Assembly: GCF_002224125.1 (NCBI RefSeq)
Contig: NZ_NCSM01000005.1
Span: forward strand, 62,001-126,000
Origin: Streptomyces sp. NBS 14/10
GTDB lineage: Bacteria; Actinomycetota; Actinomycetes; Streptomycetales; Streptomycetaceae
Length of the DNA stretch: 64,000 bases
Direction of reading: 5' to 3'
Shown here: positions 1-8,996 of the stretch, one piece after another
Position numbering within the stretch: the first letter of the stretch is position 1
How the letters are laid out: each line of letters begins with the position of its first letter
Notes under the pieces: generated by a model
Told to the model about the DNA's origin: nothing
Seen by the model: the letters and a program-made list of their open reading frames with translations, nothing else
Database searches by the model: none
Position numbers and translations under genes: made by a program

Positions 1-397
1 CACCCGCCCGATGAACCTCCTCCAGACGCCCGTCGACTCTGTTGTCCCGCACCCCATAGCGCCAGTCGACCACCTGATCCGGGCGGACCCCCAGCGCTAG
101 CCAATGTCCGGTCCGCGTGACGACCTCTTGCCCCAGGATCACCAACAGATCGTTGCCGGTGTGCCGGCTCCAGGCACCATGCGTCTCAGCAGAGTTGTGC
201 TCGGTGGTCGCGAGGAAATCGAGCCCCGCCGCACGCGCACCTGCCGCAAGTTCCGCGGGTGTCAGCTCGCCGCCGTGCGAGGCCACCGAATGCACATGGC
301 AGTCACCCCGATACCAGCCGCGCCCCCGGTCGGCCACCCGCCGCAACGGGAACTGAGACACCGGAAGCCACTTCCCCGCTTCGTCACCCATCGTCAT
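1..397 (-). CDS. PHP-domain metallohydrolase, N-terminal part
   Basis: The gene reads leftward and runs off the window, leaving about 132 codons. About 30 residues in comes GDCHVHS, and some 40 residues later ATTEHN. These are the first metal-ligand histidines and second strand signature of PHP domains, in the arrangement seen in CehA/McbA-type proteins. The family is known for metal-dependent phosphoester or carbamate hydrolysis; the substrate here cannot be inferred. An in-frame ATG at 391 is an alternative start, and neither start has a strong ribosome binding site. The upstream neighbour is a decayed sigma factor gene, so context gives no clue. Confidence 0.75.
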   Translation of the reverse strand, partial: MTMGDEAGKWLPVSQFPLRRVADRGRGWYRGDCHVHSVASHGGELTPAELAAGARAAGLDFLATTEHNSAETHGAWSRHTGNDLLVILGQEVVTRTGHWLALGVRPDQVVDWRYGVRDNRVDGRLEEVHRAG

Positions 398-454
398 CCC
401 AGCAACCTAAGGTGCCGCCGGGAGGCCGTGGCCATCGCGGGCGGGCAGCGCGGG

Positions 455-1048
455 TCAGGCTGCCGTCCACGGGCGAAGCTTGTCGGGGTTGCGGACGGCC
501 CAGATGTGTGTGATCCGATCGTGTGCGATGTCGAATGCGTACACCGCCACGATGACGCCCTCTTGGTGGATCGTGAGGCCGGGCTGACCGTTGACCGTGC
601 GTTCCAGGATCGTCCGGTTGCCGGGAGCCCTGCCTGCGATGTCGACGAGGTAATGGGCGATCCTTTCGCCGCCTTCGATCGGGCGGAGTGCGGCCCTGAC
701 CAGGCCGGCCTGGTGGGCGGCCGGGGCCGCTTGCGGTCGGGAGGTGCGGAGGCGGCGGCGGGCTTGGGAGGCCAGCTCGCGGCATGCTACCGGGGTGCGG
801 CCGGTGATCTCGGCGATTTGAGGAAGGCCATGCTCACCGACTCGTCCATGGTGACCCGATCGGCCGGGTCGGCCGTGGCGCCGCTGGTCCACTCAGTTCG
901 GCCGGGTAGCGGCTCGGGGATCCATTCGCCTACGTAAGCCTCGCGTCGGGCCCGTGCCGAGCCGAGCAGGTCCAGGCAGATGCGGGTGGGCGACCGTGGT
1001 CAGCCAGGCGCCGGGCGAAGCGATGGCATCCCGCTGCTGCGGGGACAT
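455..1048 (-). pseudogene. ECF41/SigJ-like sigma factor remnant
   Basis: Pieces of one ECF41 sigma factor lie in different frames. The 5' piece ends sigma region 2 (DAIASPGAWLTTV). A +1 shift near 985 leads into RICLDLLGSARARREAY and the linker VTMDESVSMAFL. At about 822 the frame shifts again and roughly 30 codons (start of region 4) are absent. The sequence then resumes with IAEITGRTPVACRELASQ, the region 4 recognition helix, and a complete SnoaL-like C-terminal domain ending IWAVRNPDKLRPW. The N-terminal half of region 2 is missing. It cannot make a working sigma factor. A downstream ATG at 892 could still express the SnoaL-like tail, but nothing shows that it does. Confidence 0.8.
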
Positions 1049-1227
1049 GGCGTACCAGCAGGTGTACCCCGGCACAGCGAGTTGAGCCGCTGAGGCCACC
1101 CCCGGCTACCCCGGCCCGATCCCGTTCCGAAGTCAGTACGGCGGCCGCGGGCCTGACATCCCGGGCCGCTGCGACGTCGTACTAGTGAGAAGCCGAGATT
1201 CCACACCGATTGGAAGGGATGGTCGCG

Positions 1228-1668
1228 ATGTCTACGCAACGCGAGGTCGACGAAGCCAAGATTCGGCTGCAGATCGACAACATTGTGGAAGGGATCCGAG
1301 CCAAGGATCTCGAGGGTCTGAAGCAGCTCTACGCGGCGGACGTCGTGTCCTTCGATGTCGAGCCGCCGCTGCAGCATGTAGGGGTAGAGGCGAAGTTGAA
1401 GAACTGGGCGAGGGCGTTCACGTTCTTCCAGGATCTGCGTTACGAGGTTCGCGACCTGACCGTCACCGTGGGCGGTGATGTGGCATTCGGGCACTGCTTC
1501 GGACGGCTCAGCGGCACGTTGATGAACGGGACGACGACAAGCGGTATGTGGGTCCGGGCCACTTTCTGCTTCCAGAAGATCGACGGCAATTGGTTGGTCG
1601 CGCACGACCAGGTTTCTGTGCCGTTCGATATAGCGAGTGGCAAGGGAGTGGCCGACCTCGAGCCCTGA
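1228..1668 (+). CDS. SnoaL-like (NTF2 fold) protein
   Basis: A 146-residue protein of SnoaL/NTF2-like size. It has the family pattern of an N-terminal helix (IRLQIDNIVEGIRAKDLEGL), the LYAADVVSFDVEPPL strand segment and a cone-like sheet ending FQKIDGNWLVAHDQVSVPF. Such proteins are small hydrolases, isomerases or ligand-binding domains; no catalytic residue can be assigned here. The ATG at 1228 is preferred over 1219 because GGAAGGG lies 9 nt upstream. It stands beside the decayed ECF41 gene, whose own tail carries the same fold. That may reflect a former functional link, but this is inference. Confidence 0.8.
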   Translation: MSTQREVDEAKIRLQIDNIVEGIRAKDLEGLKQLYAADVVSFDVEPPLQHVGVEAKLKNWARAFTFFQDLRYEVRDLTVTVGGDVAFGHCFGRLSGTLMNGTTTSGMWVRATFCFQKIDGNWLVAHDQVSVPFDIASGKGVADLEP

Positions 1669-1785
1669 CGAGCACCAGAAGTTCGGGGCCTCGCCCGGCG
1701 GCGCTACCGCCGTGCGGAACGGCAACGGGACGTGTCCGTGTCGGTGGCTAGGGTTGCGATCGTGGATATCGAGGAGACCAACTGC

Positions 1786-2643
1786 ATGTGGCGGACGGCG
1801 CTGGCCGACGGCGACTCGCGTGGTGTCGAACAGTTGCTGCGGCGCGACACGCGACTGCGGCTGTTGGGGCACGAATCGTCGGGGACCCTCGAGACGGCGG
1901 GGAAGGCCGAACTGCGAGGGCTTCTGCTGCTGGGCGGCGACGGCGACGTCCCGTTCGCGGCGGACTCTCCGTGGGGTATACCGGCCGACGCGGGTCTCGC
2001 CGTCGCCCTGGAACACGTGTGGGCACCGGTCGCCGGGTACTGCCCGGGCTTCCTCGCGGCGTTGCGCGCGGAGGTACTCGGGCTGGCGTTGGTTGCGATG
2101 GAGCACGTGTACCTGCTCGGATACCTGTACCTCGCCGATCGGTCAGGCGAGTTGCCGCGTGACCTGACGGACCTGGTGCCGTACACGGGGTCGAACTCCC
2201 TGGATGTGCTGTGGGGGACGGCTCCGACCCTCCTCGGCCCGACGGACGTCGTCCCCCTGCTGGACGAGCCGCTCCCCGCGGGCGTTCGCGACCTCGCCGC
2301 GGTCCACGCCTCCTTCACGTCGTTCGACTTCGATCTGCGGCTGGACCGCTTCACCACGACGCTCGGCGCCTCGACCCTCGCGGACTATGAGGGAGAAGAC
2401 CCCGACGACTACGGCCAGGGCGCGGACTTCGTCCGCGCGGCGAACGGCGAGTTCGACCGCTGGACACAGTTCTGCACGTGCACCTCCGCCGCTGAGGCCT
2501 ACTTCCTGGACATCGACGACCGCGATCCCCACGACACCCCCCGGGTCGCGCTCTCCGGCATGAACGGCACCTCCGAGCGGCCCGGCGAGCCCTTCTGGGA
2601 CTGGGTCAACCAGGCTCTACCATCCCTGCTCTTCTGCGTGTGA
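1786..2643 (+). CDS. Hypothetical protein, 285 aa
   Basis: I do not recognise the family with confidence. The start at 1786 is supported by GAGGAG 9 nt upstream; an in-frame GTG at 1732 lacks this. The protein is soluble, acidic towards the C-terminus (EGEDPDDYGQGADF) and ends in an aromatic motif, PFWDWVNQALPSLLF. Similar tails occur in Streptomyces proteins near SMI1/KNR4 (SUKH) members, so a distant SUKH relationship is possible but unproven. There is no signal peptide or membrane segment. It converges on the MFS gene to its right; a weak hairpin (TGGCAG-AAAC-CTGCCA, 2675-2690) lies between them. Confidence 0.6.
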   Translation: MWRTALADGDSRGVEQLLRRDTRLRLLGHESSGTLETAGKAELRGLLLLGGDGDVPFAADSPWGIPADAGLAVALEHVWAPVAGYCPGFLAALRAEVLGLALVAMEHVYLLGYLYLADRSGELPRDLTDLVPYTGSNSLDVLWGTAPTLLGPTDVVPLLDEPLPAGVRDLAAVHASFTSFDFDLRLDRFTTTLGASTLADYEGEDPDDYGQGADFVRAANGEFDRWTQFCTCTSAAEAYFLDIDDRDPHDTPRVALSGMNGTSERPGEPFWDWVNQALPSLLFCV

Positions 2644-2698
2644 ACGTGGTTGAGGTTGGGGTGTGACCCAGATGTGGCAGAAACCTGCCAGAACTTGA

Positions 2699-3964
2699 TC
2701 ATGATGGCTGGGTCCCTACCACTGGCCGCGCAGGGCTGTCTTGACCATCGCCCTTCTGCTGTCGGCCCCGCTGTGCGTAACGCGCGACCGGGCCGACGGC
2801 GAGGCCCGCGCCGGCGAACAGCCCGCCCAGGACCAGCCAGCCGCCGGTGCCCCAGCCGATGAGCAGCGTGGTCATCACGACCGGGCCCAGCATCCGGGCG
2901 ATCTGCGGGCCCATCCCGAAGAAGCCCTGGTACTGGCCCTGCCGGCCGTCCGGGGCCAGGCCGAAGCCGATCTCCCAGGCGCCGGCGCCGTGCGTCATCT
3001 CGCCGAAGACCTGCACGACGGCCGCGGCGAGCAGCACGGCGACGGCCACGAGGGCGCCCGCCGACGCGCCGGAGGCCGCGTACACCAGGCACGCCGCGAG
3101 CATCAGCACACCGGCCCGGGCCGTGGCGCGGGCCGCGGTCGCCAGGTCCGTCACCTGGTGGGCGACGCGCACCTGGAAGACCACGACGCTGAGCATGTTG
3201 ACCACCAGTACGACGGCCGCCATCGACTTGGGGGCGTCGGTGCGCTCCACGATCCACAGCGGCAGGCCGAGGCTGAGCAGCGGCATGTTCAGGTAGAGGA
3301 CCGCGTTGAGGAGCGTCAGCAGCGCGTACGGGCGGTCATGGAGCACCGCGAGGCGCGGCTCGCCCGTGACGCGGGCCTCGGACGGGGCGGGCGGCACTTC
3401 CGGGAGCCGGCCGAGGATGACGACGGCGCAGAGGAACGCCAGCGCGTCCAGTACGAAGACGCAGAGGTACGCGGGCTCCGTGCCGACGGCCAGCGCGATC
3501 CCGCCGACACCGGCGCCCAGCGCCAGCCCGCCGTTGAGGGTGGACTGCAACTGGGCGCGGACGCGGGTGCGTTCGTCGGCGTCGACGAGACCTGCGAGCA
3601 GCGCCTGGCGGGCGGAGGTCAGGCCTCCCTGACAGCAGGCGTAGAAGCAGAAGACGAGGACGAACAGCGGGAAGCTGCGCACCACGAGGAAGGACAGCAG
3701 CGCGGCGGTGGTGCAGACCGCAAGCAGCCGCGCGGTGCGACGCGGTCCCCACTGGTCGGCCAGGTATCCCAGCGGTACGCCGGCGAGCACGCCCGTACAC
3801 CAGCCGATGGTGAGCGCGAGGCCGATGCGGGCGGCCGAGAGGCCGACGATCTGGGTGAAGAAGAGGGCGGACGTGGCGTAGAAGGCACCGTCGCCGATGG
3901 AGTTGGTGAGCTGCGCCTGCGCCAGGATGCGTGGCGGGCGGGGCTGCGGCAGGAACCTGGGCAC
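2699..3964 (-). CDS. MFS transporter
   Basis: A 421-residue membrane protein of the major facilitator superfamily with about 12 hydrophobic segments. Visible marks are the loop 2-3 signature GYLADQWGPRRTARLL, an inter-domain hydrophilic stretch (PEVPPAPSEARVTGEPR) and a second half with QYQGFFGMGPQIARMLGP. The type is typical of actinobacterial drug or metabolite exporters; the substrate is unknown. The start is the GTG at 3964, preceded by GAGGAG with a short spacer; an upstream ATG at 4039 lacks such a site. It is transcribed alone and converges on the hypothetical gene at its 3' end. Confidence 0.85.
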   Translation of the reverse strand: MPRFLPQPRPPRILAQAQLTNSIGDGAFYATSALFFTQIVGLSAARIGLALTIGWCTGVLAGVPLGYLADQWGPRRTARLLAVCTTAALLSFLVVRSFPLFVLVFCFYACCQGGLTSARQALLAGLVDADERTRVRAQLQSTLNGGLALGAGVGGIALAVGTEPAYLCVFVLDALAFLCAVVILGRLPEVPPAPSEARVTGEPRLAVLHDRPYALLTLLNAVLYLNMPLLSLGLPLWIVERTDAPKSMAAVVLVVNMLSVVVFQVRVAHQVTDLATAARATARAGVLMLAACLVYAASGASAGALVAVAVLLAAAVVQVFGEMTHGAGAWEIGFGLAPDGRQGQYQGFFGMGPQIARMLGPVVMTTLLIGWGTGGWLVLGGLFAGAGLAVGPVARYAQRGRQQKGDGQDSPARPVVGTQPS

Positions 3965-4318
3965 AGGCGCTCCTCGGGACGGCGGCGAGAACTGATCGTC
4001 GTCAGCCAACCACCGTGGCCAGTGGGGAGGAAGGGCCAATTCCCGGCTCGACAGCTGGGCAACCGGGCACTCGCCCGGGCGTCAGCCACTCTCCTGTGCG
4101 CGCGGTATGCCCGGACGTAAGCCCCTCTCCCGTGCGCGTGGCCCGGGGCCGCCAGCGGCCGGGACGAGCTCGGCCCCTTCCCGACCGCCCGCGCTGCCGC
4201 CGCCGGGCTTGCCGCGGGGTCCTGACACCGCGAGCCCCCGGCTTGGTGAAAGCTGCCACGTTTCGCACGCGCAGAAATGAGTCGCTGCCCGGACCGAGGC
4301 CCACATACCTCCGGTCGT
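3965..4318. other. Intergenic, no gene seen
   Basis: About 350 bp between the divergent MFS gene and the methyltransferase remnant. It contains two similar stretches (CTCCTGTGCGCG near 4090 and CTCCCGTGCGCG near 4126), a small direct repeat, but no plausible coding region or clear promoter. Confidence 0.5.
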
Positions 4319-4789
4319 ATGGCTGATGAGTGCTTCGGACATCCACGGCTAGCCTCGATCTATGACCCGCTCGACCCCGATCCCAGCGATCTCGATGCAT
4401 ACATCCGGATGACAGAGGAGTTCAGCGCACACGAGTGCTGGACATCGGCTGCGGAACAGGCGCGGTCGCGCTTCTGCCGGCTGATCGCGGCATCGAGGTT
4501 GTCGGCGTCGATCCCGCCCAGGCATCGATCGATGTGGCCCGGGCCAAGCCGGGCGGCCACCTGGTGTTCGAGACCCGGGATCCGGCCAGGCGCGCCTGGG
4601 AAGAGTGGAACCGCGAGACCTCCTACAAGGTGACGGACATCCCAGGCTCCGGCGCGGTCGAAAGCTGGGTCCAGCTGATTGAAGGAGATCGAGGCCGACT
4701 TGACCGCACACGGCTATGTGGTGGAGGACGTCCGGGACGCACCTGACCGGCCAGGCAGAGAGTTTGTCTTCCTCGCACGACGTCCGTAG
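4319..4789 (+). pseudogene. SAM-dependent methyltransferase remnant
   Basis: Three pieces of a class I methyltransferase are joined with material missing. Piece one, from ATG 4319, gives FGHPRLASIYDPLDP and DAYIRMTEEF. A frameshift near 4431 leads into the SAM-binding motif VLDIGCGTGAVALL and GIEVVGVDPA. ARAKPGG then runs straight into HLVFETRDPARRAWEEW, so motifs between the DxD-like segment and the LRPGGH motif (roughly 40 residues in intact relatives) are gone. After GSGAVESWVQLIE there is a second loss and shift before the true C-terminus, GYVVEDVRDAPDRPGREF, ending at TAG 4787-4789. It cannot encode an active enzyme. Confidence 0.8.
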
Positions 4790-5084
4790 GTCAACCGCCC
4801 AGCGCGGGGCGCCCCCGGACACCTGCGACGCCGGCTCCTGTACGGCGGGCCAGCCGCGCGGACAAGGCGGAGGCGAACATGGTCATCGCCACCGCCGGGA
4901 ACAGCGCCAGCCCGTTACCGAGGGCGCTGAAGGGGACGGGGTATCCCCGGCCGAGACCGCAAGGGACCGGTCCTCGCAGGCCGGCGGTACATCTGGTTTG
5001 TCACCGGATGGACGGTTCCACAGAGCAGGTTCCATCCACGTGCAACCCGGTCTCAGACGAGCAACAACCGGAAGGACGTCAGCC

Positions 5085-5477
5085 ATGGGTACTCGCAACA
5101 CTGTCCTCGGAACCATCGCCGCAGCGGGGCTCACCGCAGTCATGCTCACCGCTGTGACTCCGACGGCCGCTCAGGCCACCGAAGGCTGTAACACCAACAA
5201 CCCCAGGACGGTCGCGTCAGCGTCGACTCACTCCCGGGGCATCGAGCTGCGGTACAACGGCTCCTGTGCGTGGGGCAGGATTTTCGGCTCCCCGGGCGAC
5301 CTGGTGTGGGTGGACCGCAGCTTCGACCGCGGCCGGACCTGGGAACAGCTCAGCGTCACCAAGATCAATACCGGCGGCAGCAACCACACCGACGCGTTCA
5401 ACAACCGCGGCAATCTCATGCGAGCCTGCGGCAAGGCCAGCAACTACCCCGATGTCGCCTGCACCATCTGGTGGTGA
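5085..5477 (+). CDS. Secreted DUF2690-family protein
   Basis: A 130-residue exported protein. Residues 1 to about 31 are a Sec signal peptide (basic MGTRN, hydrophobic core, likely cleavage after AAQA). The mature part resembles DUF2690/YjfA-type small extracellular proteins: a Cys-rich start (GCNTNNPRTV), ELRYNGSCAWGRI, and two further cysteines near the end (RACGK, VACTIWW). Function in the family is not established. GAAGGA lies 8 nt before ATG 5085. Longer in-frame starts reaching back to 4716 are less likely because they would bury the signal peptide. The roughly 295 bp upstream hold no gene. Confidence 0.8.
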   Translation: MGTRNTVLGTIAAAGLTAVMLTAVTPTAAQATEGCNTNNPRTVASASTHSRGIELRYNGSCAWGRIFGSPGDLVWVDRSFDRGRTWEQLSVTKINTGGSNHTDAFNNRGNLMRACGKASNYPDVACTIWW

Positions 5478-5633
5478 CCTCGCGCCGACGAAAGACTCCG
5501 CGTCGGTGACGATGCCAGTGGCCCGTGGTGCCTGCCGGCGCAGGCACCACGGGCCGGGACGGGGATACTCGTCTGACGTCCGCATCGCCGGACCAGTCTG
5601 AGTAGGGGGGCCTGACCGTTGCATCGAGACCGC

Positions 5634-6146
5634 TCACCGTAGGCGCCGGGCGTTGACCTCCTGGTCGAGCCGCCAGGTGTGCCCGCCGTCGGTCGATCGT
5701 TCGTTTCGCCAGTGGAAGGTGTCGGCGGTGATGTCGGCGAAGGTCCAGCGGACGAGGTCGCTGCCGGTGGCGCGTTCCATGACGACCTCATCATCGACCT
5801 CGCGGGCGTACATGTGCACCAGGTCGCCATGGGCGGTGCCGTGGAAGGTGAACCGCCATAGTTGCAGGCGCGAGTCCCAGATTCGCACGCACAGGCCACA
5901 CTCCTGGTCGTGCGAGCGGCCCGCGGCAGGGAGTTCGTCGCGCCCAGGCCATCGCCAGACATCCAGGACCGCTCTGCCCTCCAGGGCGTAGCCGAACTCC
6001 CATTCGCCACTGACTCGGCGGGCCGGTGAGTTGTTGGCGGCGGCGTAGTAGGTGATCTGGGTCGCCCAGTGTCCGGCCAGGCGTCCGAACTGCTCCATCT
6101 CGTTCGCACACAGGTCGCTGGGGCCATCGGCAAGTAGCGTCTTCAA
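5634..6146 (-). CDS. DUF1579-like small beta-barrel protein
   Basis: A 170-residue soluble protein beginning EQFGRLAGHWATQITYY and continuing with alternating strands (GEWEFGYALEGRAVLDVW, LQLWRFTFHGTAHGDLVHM, FHWRNERSTDGGHTW). This fits DUF1579/lipocalin-like proteins, whose roles are mostly unknown. The likely start is the TTG at 6146-6144, which overlaps the arginase-like stop codon (TTGA), so the two genes look translationally coupled. An internal ATG about 16 codons in is an alternative. The family call is from fold pattern only; the coupling to the arginase-like gene is directly visible. Confidence 0.7.
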   Translation of the reverse strand: MKTLLADGPSDLCANEMEQFGRLAGHWATQITYYAAANNSPARRVSGEWEFGYALEGRAVLDVWRWPGRDELPAAGRSHDQECGLCVRIWDSRLQLWRFTFHGTAHGDLVHMYAREVDDEVVMERATGSDLVRWTFADITADTFHWRNERSTDGGHTWRLDQEVNARRLR

Positions 6147-7054
6147 GCGTGCGTCTCCACGGTCGCAAGCGAGGTCAGGGCGGAGGCGAGGCAGTCGACG
6201 ATGGGAGTGGCGTACACGCCGTCCGGGTCGAGGTCGGGATCGTAGATGGCGGCATCCAGCCCCACCACCCGGCCGGTGCCGACCAGGGTCGAGATGAGTT
6301 CCGCTAGCTGCGAGAAGTCCAGGCCGGGACGGCCCGGAGAGTCCACCGCGGGCAGAGCTCGTTCGTCGAGCACATCGAGGTCGATATGGAGCCAGACGCG
6401 GTCCAGCCCACGCCGCTCCAGGCGGCTGATGACCCGCTCACCCAGATCGGCGATACCGATCTGCTGGATCTCCTGGGCGGTGAACCGGGTGACCGGGGGT
6501 ATCTCCTCGTCCTCCCGGTCGCCGATCTGGACCACGTCCTCGTCGGCGACCAGTGGTCGGCCCACCGCCGGCCAATGGGAGAGCAGCAGCTCACCACGGC
6601 CGGTGGCCAGGGCCAGATCCATCCCGGCCGCCGAGCCGAGGGACGAACTGGCGTCGTAGTTGCCGGGGTGCCGGAAGTCGCTGTGCCCGTCGAGGTGTAC
6701 CAGGCCGCAACGTCCGCCTCGGCGGGCCCCCAGCAGGCACCCCAGCAGGATGCTGCAGTCGCCGCCCAGCACGACCGCGAGCCGGGAGGCACTGAGCGCG
6801 CCTTGGACCGCCTCGCCGAGCCGCAGCGCGTGCTCGCGGATGGTCACCCCGTTGCGGATCCGGGTCGCCGGCTGCGCGTCGAACTCGTACGGCGGACGGT
6901 CGAGCTGCACCACCCGGGCCGGCCGCAGCCGCGCTTCCAACCCCGCCGCCAGCAGCGCTTGCGGGGCCTGCCATGTGCCGGGCTCGCGCCCCGGAGCGGG
7001 CGGTCGCAAGCCGAGATTCCAGGGGGCTGTGATGAGTTCAACGGCGGCAGCCAA
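6143..7054 (-). CDS. Arginase/agmatinase-family ureohydrolase
   Basis: A 303-residue protein of the binuclear-manganese ureohydrolase fold. Metal-site motifs are GGDCS (residues 97-101), HLDGHSDF (120-127) and DLDVLDE near residue 225, followed by PAVDSPGRPGL. Canonical arginases have GGDHS, DAHxD and DxDxxDP, so the first ligand is Cys instead of His and the second and third motifs are relaxed. Catalysis on a guanidino compound is plausible but the substrate is open. The TTG start is fixed by AAGGAG 6 nt upstream. It is divergent from the CGNR regulator, with an inverted repeat between them, and coupled to the DUF1579-like gene downstream. Confidence 0.8.
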   Translation of the reverse strand: MAAAVELITAPWNLGLRPPAPGREPGTWQAPQALLAAGLEARLRPARVVQLDRPPYEFDAQPATRIRNGVTIREHALRLGEAVQGALSASRLAVVLGGDCSILLGCLLGARRGGRCGLVHLDGHSDFRHPGNYDASSSLGSAAGMDLALATGRGELLLSHWPAVGRPLVADEDVVQIGDREDEEIPPVTRFTAQEIQQIGIADLGERVISRLERRGLDRVWLHIDLDVLDERALPAVDSPGRPGLDFSQLAELISTLVGTGRVVGLDAAIYDPDLDPDGVYATPIVDCLASALTSLATVETHA

Positions 7055-7086
7055 GGCCGTCTCCTTTCAATCGGGAGGCATTCCAT

Positions 7087-7118
7087 TCCAACCGGATAAC
7101 ATGTGTACAGTGGTTGGA
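7087..7118. promoter_or_regulatory. Candidate operator of arginase/CGNR pair
   Basis: TCCAACC (7087-7093) and GGTTGGA (7112-7118) form a perfect 7-bp inverted repeat with an 18-bp spacer, in the short divergent gap between the ureohydrolase and CGNR genes. Spacing of arms is about 25 bp. Inferred binding site for the adjacent CGNR regulator. Confidence 0.5.
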
Positions 7119-7152
7119 TAGAGTGAGGCAAGCCCATGAAAGGCGGTCGTGC

Positions 7153-7821
7153 GTGACGGGAACCATCCAGGCTCACACCTTTAAGCCCCGTGACCTGGTC
7201 GGCGGGCACTTCGTCATCGACCTGGTGAACACGGTCACGGCTCGTGACGCGGAGCCGATCGACTGGCTCGACGGCTACCCGCGCCTGTTGGAGTGGGCGG
7301 CCCTTACTGGTCAGTTCGACCCTGCCGCCCTCGCGGAATTGCAGCGGCTGGCCGAGACCGAGCCCGGCAAAGCCGCGCTGGCCCTGGACCGCACCCGCGA
7401 GCTGCGCGAGGCTCTGCACGACCTCATCGCGGCACTGATCCACCAGGACCCTCCGGCCCCCGTGGAGGCGGTCGACCAAGTTGAGAATCATTGGAAGCAC
7501 GCGGTCGCCCGTGCTCGCCTCACCGTCCGCGAGAACACGCCACAGCTCCAGGTCAGCGTCGAGACATCGGGGCTCGAGTACCTCAACCACGAACTCGTCC
7601 TACAGGCGTTCGACCTGCTCCGGTCACTGCCGCTGGAACGCACCCGCGTCTGCACTGGCCTGCGATGCGGCTGGGTGTTCATCGACGGCTCCCGCGGCGG
7701 CCGCCGCCGCTGGTGCGACATGGCCACCTGCGGAAACTCCGCGAAAGGCCGAACCCACTACCAGCGGAGGCGACAGACCGCGAACCGACAGGAACATCAG
7801 CAGCCGCCCAACGACCAGTAG
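7153..7821 (+). CDS. CGNR zinc-finger / ABATE-domain regulator
   Basis: A 222-residue protein with an N-terminal ABATE domain (VGGHFVIDLVNTV through FDLLRSL) and a C-terminal CGNR zinc finger: CTGLRCGWVFIDGS, then RRWCDMATCGNSAKGR, then HYQRRR. The four zinc-ligand cysteines are all present. This family is regarded as DNA-binding regulators. The GTG at 7153 follows AAGGCGG by 6 nt; a TTG at 7114 would lie inside the inverted repeat and is less likely. The divergent position suggests control of the arginase-like operon and itself. The last 25 residues are polar and probably disordered. Confidence 0.85.
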   Translation: MTGTIQAHTFKPRDLVGGHFVIDLVNTVTARDAEPIDWLDGYPRLLEWAALTGQFDPAALAELQRLAETEPGKAALALDRTRELREALHDLIAALIHQDPPAPVEAVDQVENHWKHAVARARLTVRENTPQLQVSVETSGLEYLNHELVLQAFDLLRSLPLERTRVCTGLRCGWVFIDGSRGGRRRWCDMATCGNSAKGRTHYQRRRQTANRQEHQQPPNDQ

Positions 7822-7922
7822 TTCCCAACGTCCCGTCACGGATCAGAAGCGGATGGCCGCCGGGGTGGGCCAGAGTTCGTCGGGTCGCCGGCGGCGGCAG
7901 GCCGGGCGGCGGAGCGGGGTGG

Positions 7923-8996
7923 CTACCGTGCCCGCAGCGCGTTGCCGGGGTCTGGTCCGTAGAGAAGTTCGACCACGGCGTGGCCCAGCTGGGGCCGGAT
8001 CCACTCACCGCTCCGTTCTATGCCGATGACGCCTCCGAGGAAGGCCATGTCGTAGGTGCCGGTGGGGGTCTCCCAGCGGAACGGGACACAGGAGACATGG
8101 GAGGGGAAGTCGTCCTCAGCGGTGGCGCCGTGGCCGAACGACTGTTTGGGACTTGGTCCGTCGTCGGTGTACCGGTGAGCGAAGAAGGCGGTGATCCAGC
8201 CGGTGACCCGGTCGCCGCCGGACGCCGACTCCCACTTGTAGAGCGAACTCCAAAATCCGCGGTCGACGCCCCATCCGGAAGCTGTCGCACTGATCGCCTC
8301 CAGCACCGGCTGCAAGGCGGTAAACCACGGCCGCAGACCCTCGAACCACCCCGCCAGCTCCCGCACCCGCGCCGCCAACAGGCGCCAGTCCCGGTCCGTG
8401 CCCTCCAGCCGGATCCGCGGAATGCCGCAGAGCGTCTGCCACCGGAAACGGTAATACGGGCTGACCACGTCCATCAGCGCGACCAGCGCGGCGGTGGCAT
8501 CGGCGGGGGTGGTCGTGGAGAAGGCGGGCTGGAACAGGTCGGCCACCTCGTCGCCGATCCTCAAGCGCAGGGGCTGTTGAACCAGGTTGATCGAGCGCCC
8601 CCAGTCCTGCGGGGCGAAGTCGTCGCGGACGGCGATGGTCTGCTGGTATCCGGGGGTGTCGGTGAAGACTCCTTCGTACGTACTGGGGTTCAGCCGGACG
8701 TGAACGGCCACCTCGTGCACGACGGCATACCAGAGCAGGTCGGGTGACAGGCTCAGTGGCAGGTGGGCGGTGAAGCACAGGTGGATGGCACGCAGCAGGA
8801 GGCTGGAGGTGGGCTCGGTGGTCTCCGGAGCGCTGGTGGACCAGCCTACGAGGCGGTCAGTGCTGCGGTGATGAAAACGCGCCTGGTCTCGGAGCACCGC
8901 CCGCAGGAAGCGCTCGTTGCCGAGTTCGGTCAGTTCAGCCGCGAGCCGAGCGGCATTGGAGTCTTCGCCGAGCGGCAGATCTATCTCCAAAGCCAT
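7923..8996 (-). CDS. DUF4419 protein
   Basis: A 357-residue soluble protein matching DUF4419 along its length. Segments include AHLPLSLSPDLLWYAVVHEV, the DWGRSINLVQQ segment, FSTTTPADATAALVALMDVV, CGIPRIRLEGTDRDW, and SSLYKWESASGGDRVTGWI. Proteins of this family occur in fungi and scattered bacteria and have no established biochemistry. No catalytic motif, signal peptide or membrane segment is visible. It stands alone: the CGNR gene converges from the left and a long non-coding stretch lies upstream. Confidence 0.8.
   Translation of the reverse strand: MALEIDLPLGEDSNAARLAAELTELGNERFLRAVLRDQARFHHRSTDRLVGWSTSAPETTEPTSSLLLRAIHLCFTAHLPLSLSPDLLWYAVVHEVAVHVRLNPSTYEGVFTDTPGYQQTIAVRDDFAPQDWGRSINLVQQPLRLRIGDEVADLFQPAFSTTTPADATAALVALMDVVSPYYRFRWQTLCGIPRIRLEGTDRDWRLLAARVRELAGWFEGLRPWFTALQPVLEAISATASGWGVDRGFWSSLYKWESASGGDRVTGWITAFFAHRYTDDGPSPKQSFGHGATAEDDFPSHVSCVPFRWETPTGTYDMAFLGGVIGIERSGEWIRPQLGHAVVELLYGPDPGNALRAR

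Noticed and set aside
2675..2690. TGGCAG-AAAC-CTGCCA hairpin as a terminator between convergent genes
   Set aside because: Only a 6-bp stem with no U-tract; too weak to annotate separately.
2741..4120. Long rightward open frame opposite the MFS gene
   Set aside because: A GC-bias shadow: low-complexity, Arg/Gly/Ala/Glu-rich, no ribosome binding site, and the opposite strand encodes a clear MFS transporter.
4790..5084. Possible remnant of a membrane protein on the minus strand (a hydrophobic frame near 4860-4930)
   Set aside because: Short, without start or matching family motif; hydrophobicity alone is not enough.
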